From Typha latifolia (taxonomy: Eukaryota > Streptophyta > Magnoliopsida > Poales > Typhaceae), in NCBI GenBank assembly GCA_019914945.1, contig CM034106.1:11036501-11100500 (forward strand): a stretch of DNA of 64,000 bases, in the 5' to 3' direction. Below the pieces are notes generated by a model. That model searched no databases. It was not told where the DNA came from and saw nothing but the letters and a program-made list of their open reading frames with translations. Positions 50,780 to 63,960 of the stretch are shown here, one piece after another. Positions within the stretch are counted from its first letter, which is position 1. Each line of letters starts with the position of its first letter. The position numbers and the translations under genes were made by a program.

Positions 50780-51026
50780 AACCAACCTAAAAAAGAATTT
50801 AGATTACATGAGGGTGTGAAATGAAAATTCCAAGACATCCACTAAGTCCCGAGTCCGGACACCTCGACTGGCTGGGAACAGTTACTAATCTACTCACGAA
50901 TGGGAACCAATCTAAAAAAGAATTTAGATTATATGAGGGTGTGAAATGAAAATTCCAAGACATCCATCAAAGTTCCGAGTCCGGACACCTCGACTGGCCG
51001 GGAACAGTTACTAATCTACTCACGAA
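50780..51026. repeat. 125-bp tandem duplication upstream of DCL1
   Basis: Units start at 50780 and 50905 and run from 'aaccaa' through 'gaatttagatta', 'gtgtgaaatgaaaattccaa' and 'gagtccggacacctcgactg' to 'ctactcacgaa'. They differ by a few substitutions and short indels. The array lies about 590-840 bases before the start codon. Confidence 0.9.
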
Positions 51027-51506
51027 GCCCATTCCTCCCCTTCTCCCGTGTGAACGCAACCGAACTACTTACACGAGCAATCCACCGAACTCCCTCGCAG
51101 CAGTTAAACTAAACCACCCCATCCCCACACGTGCGACCAAAACCGCCTCTAAACCTAAATGGTCTTAAAATAAAACCGCCCACCCACCCGTCTCTCTCTC
51201 TATTCCACTCGAAATAAACTCGAATCTGCCCCCACCTATCTCCGATTCCTCCCTTTCTCCTCTCCTTTTGCTCTTCCCCCCTGCTCCAATCTCTCTCAAG
51301 AATCCATCCCAAAGAAATCGAGATAAGAAGCGAAGAGAAGGGAGAGAGAGAGAGTCGCGTTGATACACCGATCGAATCTTCATCTCGCGAATAATATCTC
51401 GACCTCCGTTATATTTTCAGTTTCTCTCCTCAATTCTTGCGTGATTCGTACGGTATATCACCGCTCTTCTCTCTCTCCTCCTCCTCCCTCTCCTCCTACT
51501 CCTCCG

Positions 51507-51547
51507 TAGAAGAAGAAGAAGAAGAAGAAGAATAAGAAGAAGAAGAA
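51507..51547 (+). repeat. (GAA)n tract in the DCL1 5' leader
   Basis: Nearly uninterrupted GAA units about 75-110 bases upstream of the DCL1 ATG, next to a TCC-rich stretch that could pair with it in the mRNA leader. Confidence 0.8.
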
Positions 51548-51618
51548 AGGAAGTCACTTTTCTACTCTTCCACTCCTCTTTTATTACTCTTCCTAGTTAC
51601 TTGAAAGTTGTGGCAGAT

Positions 51619-54600
51619 ATGGGAGACGACCCGGCGGTTAATGGAAGCCACTCGACCTCCTACTGGTTCGACGCCTGCGAGGACGACCGCTTGGTCGGCA
51701 TCGACTTTGGCAGCGCCGCCGACTTTGACCCTTCCTTGCTCCCCGCATTCGACAACGGCTGCGACGATGGGTTCCTCTCCGAGATCGATCGCATTCTCGA
51801 GAGCATCAACTCTGAGCAAAACCCAGCTCCGCCACATCCACCACCTCCACCGCAGCCCAAGATCGAGGATTCGAAGGAGGAGGTGGCTGCGGCAGAGAAT
51901 TCGGCGGTTGTGAATTGTACTGTGAATGGAAAGGTGGAGTCTTTGGATAGTAGCAAGAGGGGTAATTCTGTTTCTAAGAGAGATGGAAGCTCATTGAATG
52001 GGCATTGGAGGAATGGGAAGAGGATGAAGGAGGAGAGAGGAGGAAGGCATAACTGGCGGAGGTTTGCGCGCGACCGGGGGGAGGATTGCGGTGATCGGAG
52101 GAGGCGGGATGGTGATTGGGGCCGGAAGAGAGAAAGGGATGGCGGTGGGGATAGGAGGGAGAGCAGGGGGTATTGGGAAAGGGACAACAAGTCCGGGAAG
52201 GTGGTGTTTCGCGTCGGTTCTTGGGAGTCGGAATATGACAGGGAGGGGAAGAGGGCAAAACAGGACAGCCTGGAGAGGTCTAGGGCAAATTCCGAGAAGA
52301 AGGCGGAGGAGGAGGAGGAGGAGGAGGAGAGGAAGGAGAAGCCGGTGGAGGAGCAGGTGAGGCAATACCAGCTTGAAGTGTTGGAGCAAGCCAAGAGGAG
52401 GAATACGATTGCATTTTTGGAGACAGGGGCGGGGAAGACACTCATCGCGGTGCTCCTCATCAAGAGCATCTCTGAGCAATTGCTCAAGGAGAGCAGGAAG
52501 ATGCTGGCCATCTTCTTGGTGCCAAAAGTTCCTCTTGTTTACCAGGTACTAATTCAATATCTATAGAATATTTTTTATATTTTGGTATATTGTTGCTGAG
52601 GGAGGGAATCCATTACAGCAAGCGGAGGTCATTCGGGAGAGGACTGGTTATAGAGTCGGACATTATTGCGGGGAGATGGGCCAAGATTTCTGGGATGCTC
52701 GGCGGTGGCAACGTGAATTCGAATCTAAACAGGCAAGTATTTCTTTTTTCAACCAATTCTTTTTTATTCATTTTCTTGCTTCTAGATTACTAGGTAGATA
52801 TATGTTTCTGCAATGACTATTTCTCTGCATTCTCAGTCCTGTAGATGTAAATAAGTCTTTACTCGAAATTGGATGGATAATTTAGGAGAAGATGGAATCA
52901 ACTGCTTACTTTTTTAGTTCCTCCACGAATAATTTTATGTGGTTTGAATAGTTCACCAAAGGAAAATGACTTTGCAACTATGGTGTGCTTCTTTAAGTAT
53001 GTGAGAGAAACTGGCGTTGTTTGTTGGAGGGTCTTATGTGCAAGATAAACTGCATAGGATATCTTATCAGATTGGCTTCCAGCCAACAAACTACGTTTTT
53101 CTGTAATTAGAAAGAGAAAAGTCATCCACCTAGTGTGAGTTCATTCATTCCTTTTTTTGTGGTTTTTGTGTATAATAAACTTGGTTCATTTTCTTCCATC
53201 AGTTTCCTCTATAGCTGAGTTTGCAAGTTCAGCTGAGGACATTTTCCTAGTGAAATTTTGGACTGAAGTATGAAAAAATGTTGATGCATATGGTGCTATT
53301 TTTTTATTATCTTTTTGAGAAACAGCAAGAGACCTTCATACTTCATCGAACAAGATATTTTGCATTAAAAATGAGTCCTTCTTTGCAGGTATTAGTTATG
53401 ACAGCTCAAATTTTACTAAACATCCTCAGGCACAGTATAATTAAAATGGAAGCTATCCATCTTCTAATTTTGGATGAGTGCCATCATGCTGTAAAAAAAC
53501 ATCCATATTCTTTAGTGATGTCTGAATTCTATCATACAACGTCGAAGGATAAAAGGCCAGCTGTTTTTGGTATGACGGCTTCTCCTGTCAATTTGAAGGG
53601 TATGGTCCTTTGTAGTTTCTCTTGCATAATTTTATTTCCATTTGTTTCCTTTCTCTGCTAGCCCTACTGATATTCTTTTTTCACAATTTTAGGTTTCTTG
53701 TATCTTGTTAATACAAAGTATCAATTTTTCTCGGTGCAGGTGTTTCTAGCCAAGAGGACTGTGCAATCAAGATCCGGAATCTTGAGAGCAAACTAGATTC
53801 TATAGTTTGTACAGTTAAAGATCGAAAGGAACTGGAGAAACATGTCCCTATGCCTCTAGAAATTGTTGTCCAATATGATAAGGCAGCTACTCTGTGGTCC
53901 CTGCATGAGAAAATTAAACAAATGGAAGTTGCTGTTGAAGAAGCTGCACTTTCTAGCTCTAGAAGAAGCAAGTGGCAGTTCATGGGAGCTAGAGATGCTG
54001 GATCAAGAGATGAGCTGCGCCTGGTGTATGGTGTTTCTGAAAGAACTGAAAGTGATGGTGCAGCTAATTTGATTCAGAAGTTGAGAGCTATAAATTATGC
54101 CTTGGGTGAACTAGGTCAATGGTGCTCCTATAAGGTACTCAATTGTGCCAAGTAATCAGGTAGGAAAACCTTATTACCATATCATCATTTTTAACAGCTC
54201 TCGTAAAACTGTTTTCAGGTTGCACTGTCATTTTTGACAGCTTTGCAGAATGATGAGAGGGCAAATTACCAACTTGATGTCAAGTTCCAAGAATCATATT
54301 TGAAGAAAGTTGTTACTTTATTGCAGTGTCAGCTATCTGAGGGAGCTGCTCCCACTGAAAATGATACCAATGTTGCAGATACATGCAATGGTGACAGCCA
54401 TAGCATAGAAGAACTTGAGGAGGGAGAGCTGCCAAACAGTCATGGTCAGTGCTGCCATGTGCTCATCTTCTGAAAGCAGATGATATCCAAGTTTCATGTC
54501 TGCTATCTAGATTAGTCTTTTAAGTTATATTGCTTGAGCAATGGTGATGTTCTCTTTCAATTTTGCATAACTTCATCTGACTTTGTTTGCATTATGATAC

Positions 54601-57600
54601 ACTCTTGTAGCTGTTTCTGGTGGTGAACATGTGGATGTCATCATTGGAGCTGCTGTGGCAGATGGAAAAGTTACTCCTAAGGTGCAGGCTTTGATTAAAA
54701 TACTTCTTAAGTACCAACAGACAGAGGATTTCCGTGCTATCATTTTTGTGGAGCGAGTTGTTACTGCACTAGTTCTTCCCAAGGTTAAATTTTTAAGATT
54801 TTTATTGTTCGTGTATGCTGCATTTTGAAAAGATTTTTTTTTTTGTAATGAGCTTGAATAACTTTAATTTAACTTTTATACATATCCAGGTCTTCACAGA
54901 GCTTCCATCTCTAAGTTTCATCAAATGTGCAAGTTTAATAGGACACAACAATAATCAGGAGATGCGCACATGCCAAATGCAGGACACAATTGCTAAATTT
55001 CGTGATGGTCGGGTATGTTTTTCTGTTCCTCTCTTGATTTATGACTTAACTTTTCAAGTCTGATTAACATCACAGAATTTACATGTTTTAAGTGAAGTTT
55101 TAGCATGTGTTGACTTCTTTAGTGTAGAAGCACTGTAACTGATAAGTTGCAGGAGTAATTTTTTTGCATCAAACGTTCAGGTTACTTTATTAGTAGCTAC
55201 CAGTGTTGCTGAGGAAGGACTTGATATTCGGCAGTGCAATGTAGTTATTCGTTTTGACCTTGCAAAAACTGTTTTGGCCTATATCCAATCTAGAGGTCGT
55301 GCACGAAAGCCTGGATCTGACTACATATTGATGCTTGAAAGGTACATGATTGGAATTTGAGGCAGCTTGTTTGTATTGTTACTAATGTCTTGCTTTGCTA
55401 AACTAAGTTGATGTGCTGTCAGGGGAAATTTGTCACATGAAACTTTCTTGAGGAATGCCCGTAATAGTGAGGAAACATTGAGAAAAGAAGCTATAGAAAG
55501 AACAGATCTCAGTCATCTTAAAGATACTCCTAGGTTAACTCCTGTGGATATATTACCTGGTTCAATGTATCAGGTGGAATCAACAGGTGCTGTTGTCAGT
55601 TTGAATTCTGCTGTCGGGCTCATCCATTTTTACTGTTCCCAACTACCGAGTGACAGGTACTTGCTTTTGTTGGGATCTTAGTATATTGTCTTATCACATG
55701 ACAAACTTTGGTTTCATATTTATGAATTATTTGCTTTTTATTAGATCTTAATATATTGTCTCTTCTCACATGACAAACTTTGGTTTCATATTTATGAATT
55801 ATTTGCTTTTTATTAGATATTCAATACTTCGTCCCGAGTTCATTATGGAAAGACATGAGAGGCCGGGGGGCTCAACTGAATATTCATGCAAGCTTCAGCT
55901 ACCTTGTAATGCTCCATTTGAGAAGCTTGAAGGTCCTGTATGCAGTTCAATGCGCTTAGCACAGCAAGTATGATGCCTTAAAAAATCAGAAATAAAAAAT
56001 GTCTCTCGGTGATGTAATGTGGCATAGTTAACATTAGAATGATAGTGAACCCATGTTATCTTTATTGTGCAGGCTGTATGCTTGGCTGCTTGTAAGAAGC
56101 TACATGAGATGGGGGCATTTACAGACATGCTTTTGCCTGATAAGGGAAGTGGGGAGGAAGGTGAACAAGTTGGGCCGAATGATGAAGGTGATCCTCTTCC
56201 AGGAACAGCACGACATAGAGAGTTCTATCCTGAAGGTGTGGCAGAAGTTCTGCAGGTGAGTTCATTTTATACTGTCAACTTTTTCACAATGCTAATGTTT
56301 GTTTGAAGCTCCTAAATGAATTGCAATAAGACAGTTCTCTGTGGCAAATGTCACGTTATTTGACTAAGCTATGGATTTAAAAGAAATTAATTCACTTTAA
56401 TGATTTGATTTCTATAGCAAATTCATGCCCCTACATTTACCATAGCCTTGCGGGAAAAAGCTAAGCCAAATGATGGTCTGACATCTTTGTTTGTACATTC
56501 TTTTTAGCCATTTTCTGTTTTCTTTGAGTTCTGTAAAGTTTTTGTCTATGATGAGTTAATACTGAGAGAAGTCTGCATGCTTATGCACATAGAGCCACAG
56601 ATGTACATGTATACCACAATTAGCAAATAGTGCTGTTTTAAGCTACTCTTTGGATTATCGAATAATTTTTGGTAAGTTCCCTTTGATTCCACAAGCATAG
56701 TCATAGAATAGGTTTTTCCATGGAACTCAGTTTCAACTGATCCCGATCCTAAGCCGATACCCGATCAATATCGAGTCGGGATCGGCTGATCTTGCCCAAT
56801 ACGAGAGAGAGAGAGAAAATAAAATAAAATTTGGCTTGTGGCAGTAAGAGAGGAGGAAGAGAGATAGGATTTTTTTTAAGATAATACATTTTAAAAATTT
56901 TAGGCTTCATATGTAAGTAATTTTTATTTTCTTATTTTATTATCATTTTTTCTAAGTCTTTATAAATTTTTCTGCATTTTAAAATAATATTTATGATTTT
57001 ACTTAATTAAAAAATAGTTCAATTCGATATGAGCGATCGATACAGCCGATACGAGTCGTATTTTGTTTTTCCGGAAGGCTGATCTCGATCCTGATACCGC
57101 GTTTCGGAACCTTTGGTGTTTCCCCTCTTTCTTGTTAGATGACTTCTTATTGGCAAGGCAATATTCTATTTGATAGCAATATGCAATACTTTTCCCTGAA
57201 GATGTAACCTTTTACCATTATTTCTGATTATTGTGAGATTTTTGGTTAGAAATTATCTGAGCCTCCGAGAGTTTCTTCTGTGATCATAGGGGGAGTGGAT
57301 TTTATCTGGAAGAGATGGCTGTCATGATTCTCAATTGTTTAAACTGCATATTTATGCTGTAAACTGTGTTAACGTTGGGACTTCTAAGGATCCATTTCTT
57401 ACACAAGTTTCGGATTTTGCTGTCCTTTTTGGCAATGAGCTGGATGCAGAGGTATATTGAACCATCATTTAACACATTTGAATCTGGAGATTTTGATATG
57501 AATCTCTCATACAAGTTATTTGCAGGTTTTATCGATGACGATGGATCTCTTTGTTGCTAGAACAATGATAACAAAGGCATCTCTCGTCTACCGGGGTCAA

Positions 57601-60600
57601 CTAGAGATAAAGGAAACTCAGGTTAGTTGCCCTGTCAATATTTTTAGCATATATAATCATATGAATGGCAACTTTTTCTGATATTCATATTCATCATTTT
57701 TTATACTTTCTGTTTAGCTTCTTTTGCTGAAGAGCTTTCATGTTAGACTCATGAGCATTGTGCTTGATGTTGATGTTGATCCCTCGACTACTCCATGGGA
57801 TCCTGCAAAAGGATATCTTTTTGTCCCACTTTTAGCTGAAAGCTGTCTTCATTCTGCAAAAGAAATTGACTGGACTTTGATCGAGAACATAGTGAAGGCT
57901 GATGCATGGATGAATCCACTTCAGAGAGCACGCCCTGATGTTCACCTTGGTACCAATGAGCGAACACTTGGTGGAGATAGGAGGGAGTATGGATTTGGAA
58001 AATTGCGTCATTGTATGGCTGTTGGCCAGAAAGCTCATCCTACATATGGTATCAGGGGAGCTGTTGCGGAATTTGATGTTGTGAAAGCTTCTGGATTAGT
58101 CCCCAGCCGTGATACTATAGGATGCACTGATGATGTTTATCTTACTCGAGGCAAATTATTTATGGCAGATTCTTGTATGGATGTGAAAGATCTTGTTGGG
58201 AAAATTGTAACTGCAGCACATTCAGGGAAAAGGTTCTATGTGGACTCAATTCGGTTTGATATGAATGCAGAGAATTCATTCCCGAGGAAGGAGGGCTACC
58301 TAGGGCCGCTAGAATACAGCTCATATGCTGATTACTACCGGCAGAAGTAAGATGATTATTTCTTAGTTGGACATCTATATATGAAGCTGTTACCGCTCTA
58401 TAACTTGAACATTGGGATTCTATTATGATAGCATGCTGTGGCTATGGCTGTCAGACTATATAGTGTTTTACTTTTACATCTCATTTCCTTTTCCTGACTT
58501 GCAGATACGGGGTAGAGTTAATTTACAAGAAGCAGCCTCTCATACGAGGACGTGGTGTTTCATATTGCAAGAATCTTCTCTCCCCTAGATTTGAGCATTC
58601 TGAGGGTAGCAATATCCATCCATATGTCTCTTATTTTTCCCTTATGCTCCTTTCTTATAAAAGTTGGTTTTCCACTCACAGCACGAGAAGGTGAATCTGC
58701 AGAAAACCTGGACAAAACATATTATGTATTTTTACCACCTGAACTCTGTCTTGTTCATCCACTCTCTGGAGCCCTTGTTCGTGGTGCTCAAAGACTGCCC
58801 TCAATAATGAGAAGAGTGGAGAGCATGCTTCTTGCAGTTCAGCTGAAGGATACCATCAAATATCCTGTCCCTGCTGCAAAGGTACCTCCTACACAATCGT
58901 TTTTCTTCTCCATGCCTTTTATACTATCTTAAGAGAACATCTGGTCATCTGCGGTTATGTTTATTCCTCTTATGTTGTGCCTTAGGTGTTAGAAACCATT
59001 CGTTTGCTTCTTATCTGCTTGTCTAGTCTAATTGAGAGCATATTCTCCCGCAGATATTAGAAGCCTTGACTGCTGCTTCATGTCAGGAGACTTTCTGCTA
59101 TGAAAGAGCAGAGCTGTTGGGTGATGCATATTTGAAGTGGGTTGTTAGCAGGTTTCTTTTCCTAAAATATCCCCAAAAACACGAGGGACAGCTGACCAGA
59201 ATGAGGCAACAAATGGTGAGCAATATGGTTTTATATCAATATGCCCTAAATAGAGGGCTTCAATCTTATATACAAGCAGATCGTTTTGCCCCCTCGAGAT
59301 GGGCTGCTCCAGGAGTGCTTCCTGTTTTTGATGAAGACAGCAAAGAATCAGAATCCTCCATTTTTGATGAGGAATCTCCTGTTGTTGAGACTGAAGTAGA
59401 AAAGGATTTCTTTGATGATTTCATCGACAATATCCGAGAAGATGGTGAAATCGAGGGTGATTCTAGCTGCTATAGGGTTCTGTCTAGCAAAACTTTAGCA
59501 GATGTTGTTGAAGCGCTTATTGGAGTCTATTATGTCGAAGGTGGGAAAAATGCTGCAAACCACCTTATGAAGTGGATTGGGATTCAAGTGGAGTTGGATT
59601 CTCAAGATATTCCTTCACCAAAGCCTTACAACATACCCGAAAGCATAATGAGAAGTATCGACTTTGATGCACTTGAAGGGGCACTGAATATCAAGTTCGA
59701 AGACAGAGGCTTGCTAGTTGAAGCCATTACACATGCTTCAAGGCCATCATCCGGTGTTTCCTGTTACCAACGTCTCGAATTTGTTGGTGATGCTGTATTG
59801 GATCATTTGATTACGAGGCATTTATTTTTTACATACACCAACTTGCCTCCTGGCCGACTCACAGACTTGCGAGCAGCAGCCGTAAATAATGAGAACTTTG
59901 CGCGGGTTGCAGTGAAACACAAGCTGCACATGCATCTTCGTCATGGGTCAAGTGCACTGGAGGCACAGGTTTGCACTTTTATTTTACAATCTATGATTCA
60001 TTTTTATAGAAAATTTGTCTGAACCGTTTCTTTTTGGTTCTCTTTGAAGATTCGGGACTTTGTGAAGGATGTTCAAGAAGAGCTACTGAAACCAGGCTTC
60101 AACTCTTTTGGTCTTGGAGACTGTAAGGCTCCGAAAGTTCTTGGAGACATTGTAGAGTCTATTGCTGGTGCAATTTTCCTTGACAGTGCACGTGATACTT
60201 CAGTAGTCTGGAAGGTAATCCTGAGTTCTACAGCAATGACTTAATCAGAAAGCTTGCAACAGATCTCCCTAAAAGTTTGCAATTAATATTTCCTTATACT
60301 TCTGCTATCAGGTATTCCAACCTTTGCTGCATCCGATGGTGACTCCAGAGACTCTTCCAATGCATCCAGTGAGGGAGCTCCAAGAGCGATGCCAGCAGCA
60401 GGCAGAGGGTTTAGAGTATAAAGCAACACGGACAGGCAACATAGCTACTGTCGAAGTTTTCATCGACGGCGTGCAGATTGGTGTAGCTCAGAACCCACAG
60501 AAGAAAATGGCGCAGAAATTGGCCGCAAGGAATGCCCTCGTCGTCTTGAAGGAGAAAGAGGATGCATCAAAGAGGGATACAGAGAAAAATGGAGAGAAGA

Positions 60601-60863
60601 AGAATGGAGTTCAGATGTTCACGAGACAGACCCTTAATGACATCTGTCTGAGAAGGCAGTGGCCAATGCCCCAATACCGATGTGTCAACGAAGGGGGCCC
60701 TGCCCATGCTAAAAGATTCGTCTATGCAGTGCGTGTTAACACATCTGATCGCGGATGGACTGATGAGTGCGTTGGGGATCCCATGCCTAGTGTTAAGAAA
60801 GCCAAGGACTCCGCAGCTGTTCTTCTTCTCGAGCTTCTCAATCGGTGTTATCCTGATGGCTAG
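51619..60863 (+). CDS. DCL1: DICER-LIKE 1 (microRNA-processing RNase III)
   Basis: Nineteen exons: 51619-52545, 52619-52732, 53389-53599, 53740-54134, 54219-54444, 54611-54783, 54890-55012, 55181-55341, 55423-55656, 55817-55967, 56073-56255, 57290-57451, 57526-57621, 57718-58346, 58505-58605, 58682-58881, 59054-59968, 60050-60214, 60312-60863. All phases agree; 1905 residues, as in Arabidopsis DCL1. It cuts pri- and pre-miRNA in the nucleus with HYL1 and SERRATE. Domains: acidic then Arg/Lys/Asp-rich N-terminus; helicase with 'TGAGKT' (about 269-274) and DECH (376-379); helicase C with '[13 protein letters not shown]'; DUF283; PAZ in exon 14; RNase IIIa '[11 protein letters not shown]' (about 1379-1389); RNase IIIb '[11 protein letters not shown]' (about 1602-1612); two dsRBDs in the last exon, which separate DCL1 from most paralogues. 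Intron 2 has a GC donor. The mRNA carries a miR162 site. I start at 51619, the first ATG in frame. Confidence 0.97.
56719..57114. mobile_element. Possible small hAT-like element in DCL1 intron 11
   Basis: Intron 11 (56256-57289) is the longest in the gene. It holds a block rich in 'gatcccgatcc', 'gccgatac' and 'gatctcgatcc' at both ends, with AT-rich sequence between. Ends are loosely inverted: 'ggaactcagtttc' against 'ggttccgaaac'. Flanking octamers 'ggtttttc' and 'ggtgtttc' match at seven of eight positions. The borders are tentative. Confidence 0.35.
57440..57535 (+). promoter_or_regulatory. miR162 target site in DCL1 mRNA, split by an intron
   Basis: The last 12 bases of exon 12 (CTGGATGCAGAG, 57440-57451) and the first 10 of exon 13 (GTTTTATCGA, 57526-57535) join after splicing into the conserved site complementary to miR162. 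In known plants miR162 guides cleavage of DCL1 mRNA, a negative feedback loop. The site exists only in spliced mRNA, since intron 12 (57452-57525, 74 bases) separates its halves. Confidence 0.9.
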
Positions 60864-61497
60864 TAGTTTTGTTATTGTTATTGCTCTAGTTAGTATTGTA
60901 ATAGTAATTTATACTGTATTCATTTAGTTATTTCTGACCTCGGCTCAATGGGAGCCTTCTGTGAAAGGGGAGGGCTATTTTTCGTACGAGTGAATCGTTG
61001 TCTAGGCATTAATTATTTATTGTTTAAATTTGTATGAGGGAAAATATGCTTGAGGTACTTTGTAAACATCCACTATTTTTCACGTTTAACACAGCTTTCT
61101 TATTGTCTATTCTAGAATAAATATTTTAATTTTTAATATCAGAAAAAGAGAATTAAGTTATTTTAATATTTAATTTAATGTTAGCATAAGAAGAAATAAT
61201 TTATTTGATATGATATAAAGTTGATATTAAAGTATTAAAAAATATTTGAAAATTTATGATGTTTTATATTAAATAATAAAAATACTCTTAATTGAATGTA
61301 AAGATATAGTAATAATATATATTCATTTAAAATTATAATATTTTCTATTATATTTGCAGAATTAAAATATTTTATATATTCTCACTAAAAGAAAATAATT
61401 ATACATTGGGAGATAATTTTCAATTAGTGCGGAATTACAACTCTGCACTATATTCTTACAAGCTCACGCTACGAAAAAAAAATTATGTACTACAATA

Positions 61498-61579
61498 ATA
61501 TTTTTAAATATTATAGGGAAAATAGCTATATAATATAATATTTTTAAATATTATAGGGAAAATAGCTATATAATATAAG
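61498..61579. repeat. 42-bp tandem duplication with a degenerate third copy
   Basis: Two adjacent copies of 'atatttttaaatattatagg' plus 'gaaaatagctatataatata'. A diverged third copy lies near 61640-61680. Confidence 0.85.
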
Positions 61580-63260
61580 GTAATTTTAGACCAATACATA
61601 GTTATAAGTCTACACTGCCAAAATTAACCTTGTACTTTAATAATATTTTCAAATATTACAAGAAAATATCTATGCAGTGTGAAGTTATTTTGTAAGAGTG
61701 CAGGCTTAATTTTCTTAAAATAATTTTTTGAATAATTTTTTAAGTTTAAGAAAAAAAAAGACTGAATCTCAACTATAAGTAAAATAGACTAATATTTAAG
61801 AGAAGAAATAGAGGATAGAGAAAATCTCATTGTAGCTAAGATGAGTGATATTAAAAAAAAAAAAAGAGGGAGAGAGAGGATAATCTCAATTATAGTTAAA
61901 GTGATGTGTAATTAAAAATTATTTAATCAAAAAATAAAATAGTAATTATGAGTTAATATTAAATTATTTTTAAAGAATTGTATAAAATAAGATGGAAGAG
62001 AACGATGAATTACTGTACCAGAATTAAGTAGCTGTTTAGTTATTATACTAAAATAAGAAGATTTATTTTAGAATAAGACTATTTATATTCAAGAAGTGAA
62101 ATGGGCACATGCAGCCATTTCGTGACCATAAGATTTCTTCCCTCAGCTGGCATCTTCCACGGTTCTTAGGAGTTCATATTATAAGAATTTCACACGGTAA
62201 TTGATTTGCCGGATCTTGTTCATATGCACTAGGTGTCAGTAAGCATTAAGATACGTCGGATACTTGTTTGGCATTCCATTATATGCTGCCAAATATATCG
62301 ATTACAGGACTGTAGACTATCTGATACTCTTCAGTGTCAGACAGGTATAATGCTTATCCAACACGGCCTCTTTGTGAAAAAATACAAAAGAAAAGAAGTT
62401 GACAAATGGAAACGAAATAAAATACGTCGACTTCTCACACGCTGGCGTGATTCCTGCCGTCTATTGAGGCTTAAGTTTTGAATCATTGAAGAACATCGAG
62501 TCCAACAAAGAGTGCCCCAATCTTATTGTCCGATAGCAGTCGCCTTATGTCGATAAAAGTCCATGCTTTTAACCTTTAGCTAACATCTCACATTCCAACT
62601 TCGCCTATAATTTGGTCATATCTGCATGACCAAACTCGTCCAATCAATATGATCTTCTGCCACTGTACTATGCATAACTCCATCACCATAATTAATACCC
62701 TAGTGGCAATGGACGCCGATCCTGTTTGATTTATCCAAATGTGCGTTAATGTATTAATCATGTTTGTCTACCAGCCTTGATAGCGTTCGGATCGATCGAT
62801 GTGCAAAAATTCATAAAAGAAAGAATAACGATAGCTCCTGTTTATCCTGCCATGCATGCACCGAACTCTAATTCCATGTGCGGAGCTTGTGAGAAGATGC
62901 AACTTCTTCAACGTATGGCCTACAAAACCGCATGCCATCTTTGGCACTATGCAACCGTGACAGCCAACCATTTTCGTCTCCATTGGTTAGTTTAATCTCC
63001 TCATCGCTCGATCACACCCTTGGCTAATAGTTTAGTGCCTCCTCCAGTACAAATCCACCTCGTTTCATCTCTTTCCTCTCCATTTCCTTTCTCCACTTGA
63101 TCTTTGTTCCTATAACGCCATGGAGCCCAACTTGTATTTTGCCAAAATGGCCTTTTCCTATGCTGGCTACCCAATTGTTTCCATGACTTTTCCCCGTGTT
63201 CCCATATGCAAATTGCTTTATCTAATTGATAACCACGAGACCATTGCTCGTTACTCATAT

Positions 63261-63359
63261 GTATATATATATATATATATATATATTGAGGTGGAAGAAG
63301 AGGACTACAGAGTGTGCTTGTGTCTGTGTGTGTGTGTGTGAGAGAGAGAGAGAGGGAGA
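63261..63359. repeat. (AT)n, (GT)n and (GA)n microsatellites before the peroxidase gene
   Basis: An AT run at about 63261-63286, then GT units (about 63326-63339) passing straight into AG units (about 63340-63353) that end a few bases before the ATG. They lie in the proximal promoter and 5' leader. Confidence 0.85.
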
Positions 63360-63361
63360 GA

Positions 63362-63960
<599 letters not shown>

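Larger units (their letters stand above)
46471..51618. other. Intergenic region between divergent ATG1 and DCL1 genes
   Basis: Contains both promoters. 46.6-47.9 kb is AT-rich. 47.9-48.8 kb is pyrimidine-rich with several open but unrecognisable frames, ending in 'gtaaaatttcactgaatg' followed by an A-rich stretch, which may be an old LINE-like 3' end. 49.7-50.7 kb is AT-rich. The last 600 bases are the DCL1 promoter and 5' leader, including a (GAA)n tract. Confidence 0.5.
60864..63361. other. Intergenic region between DCL1 and peroxidase genes
   Basis: Starts with the DCL1 3' UTR, then AT-rich DNA with a 42-bp tandem repeat near 61.5 kb, then the peroxidase promoter. Frames at 62.2-63.3 kb lack recognisable domains. 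Confidence 0.5.

Noticed and set aside
51660..52511. Long minus-strand open frame (283 residues)
   Set aside because: It lies antisense to DCL1 exon 1. Its Ser/Leu-rich translation is the shadow of the Arg/Glu-rich sense strand.
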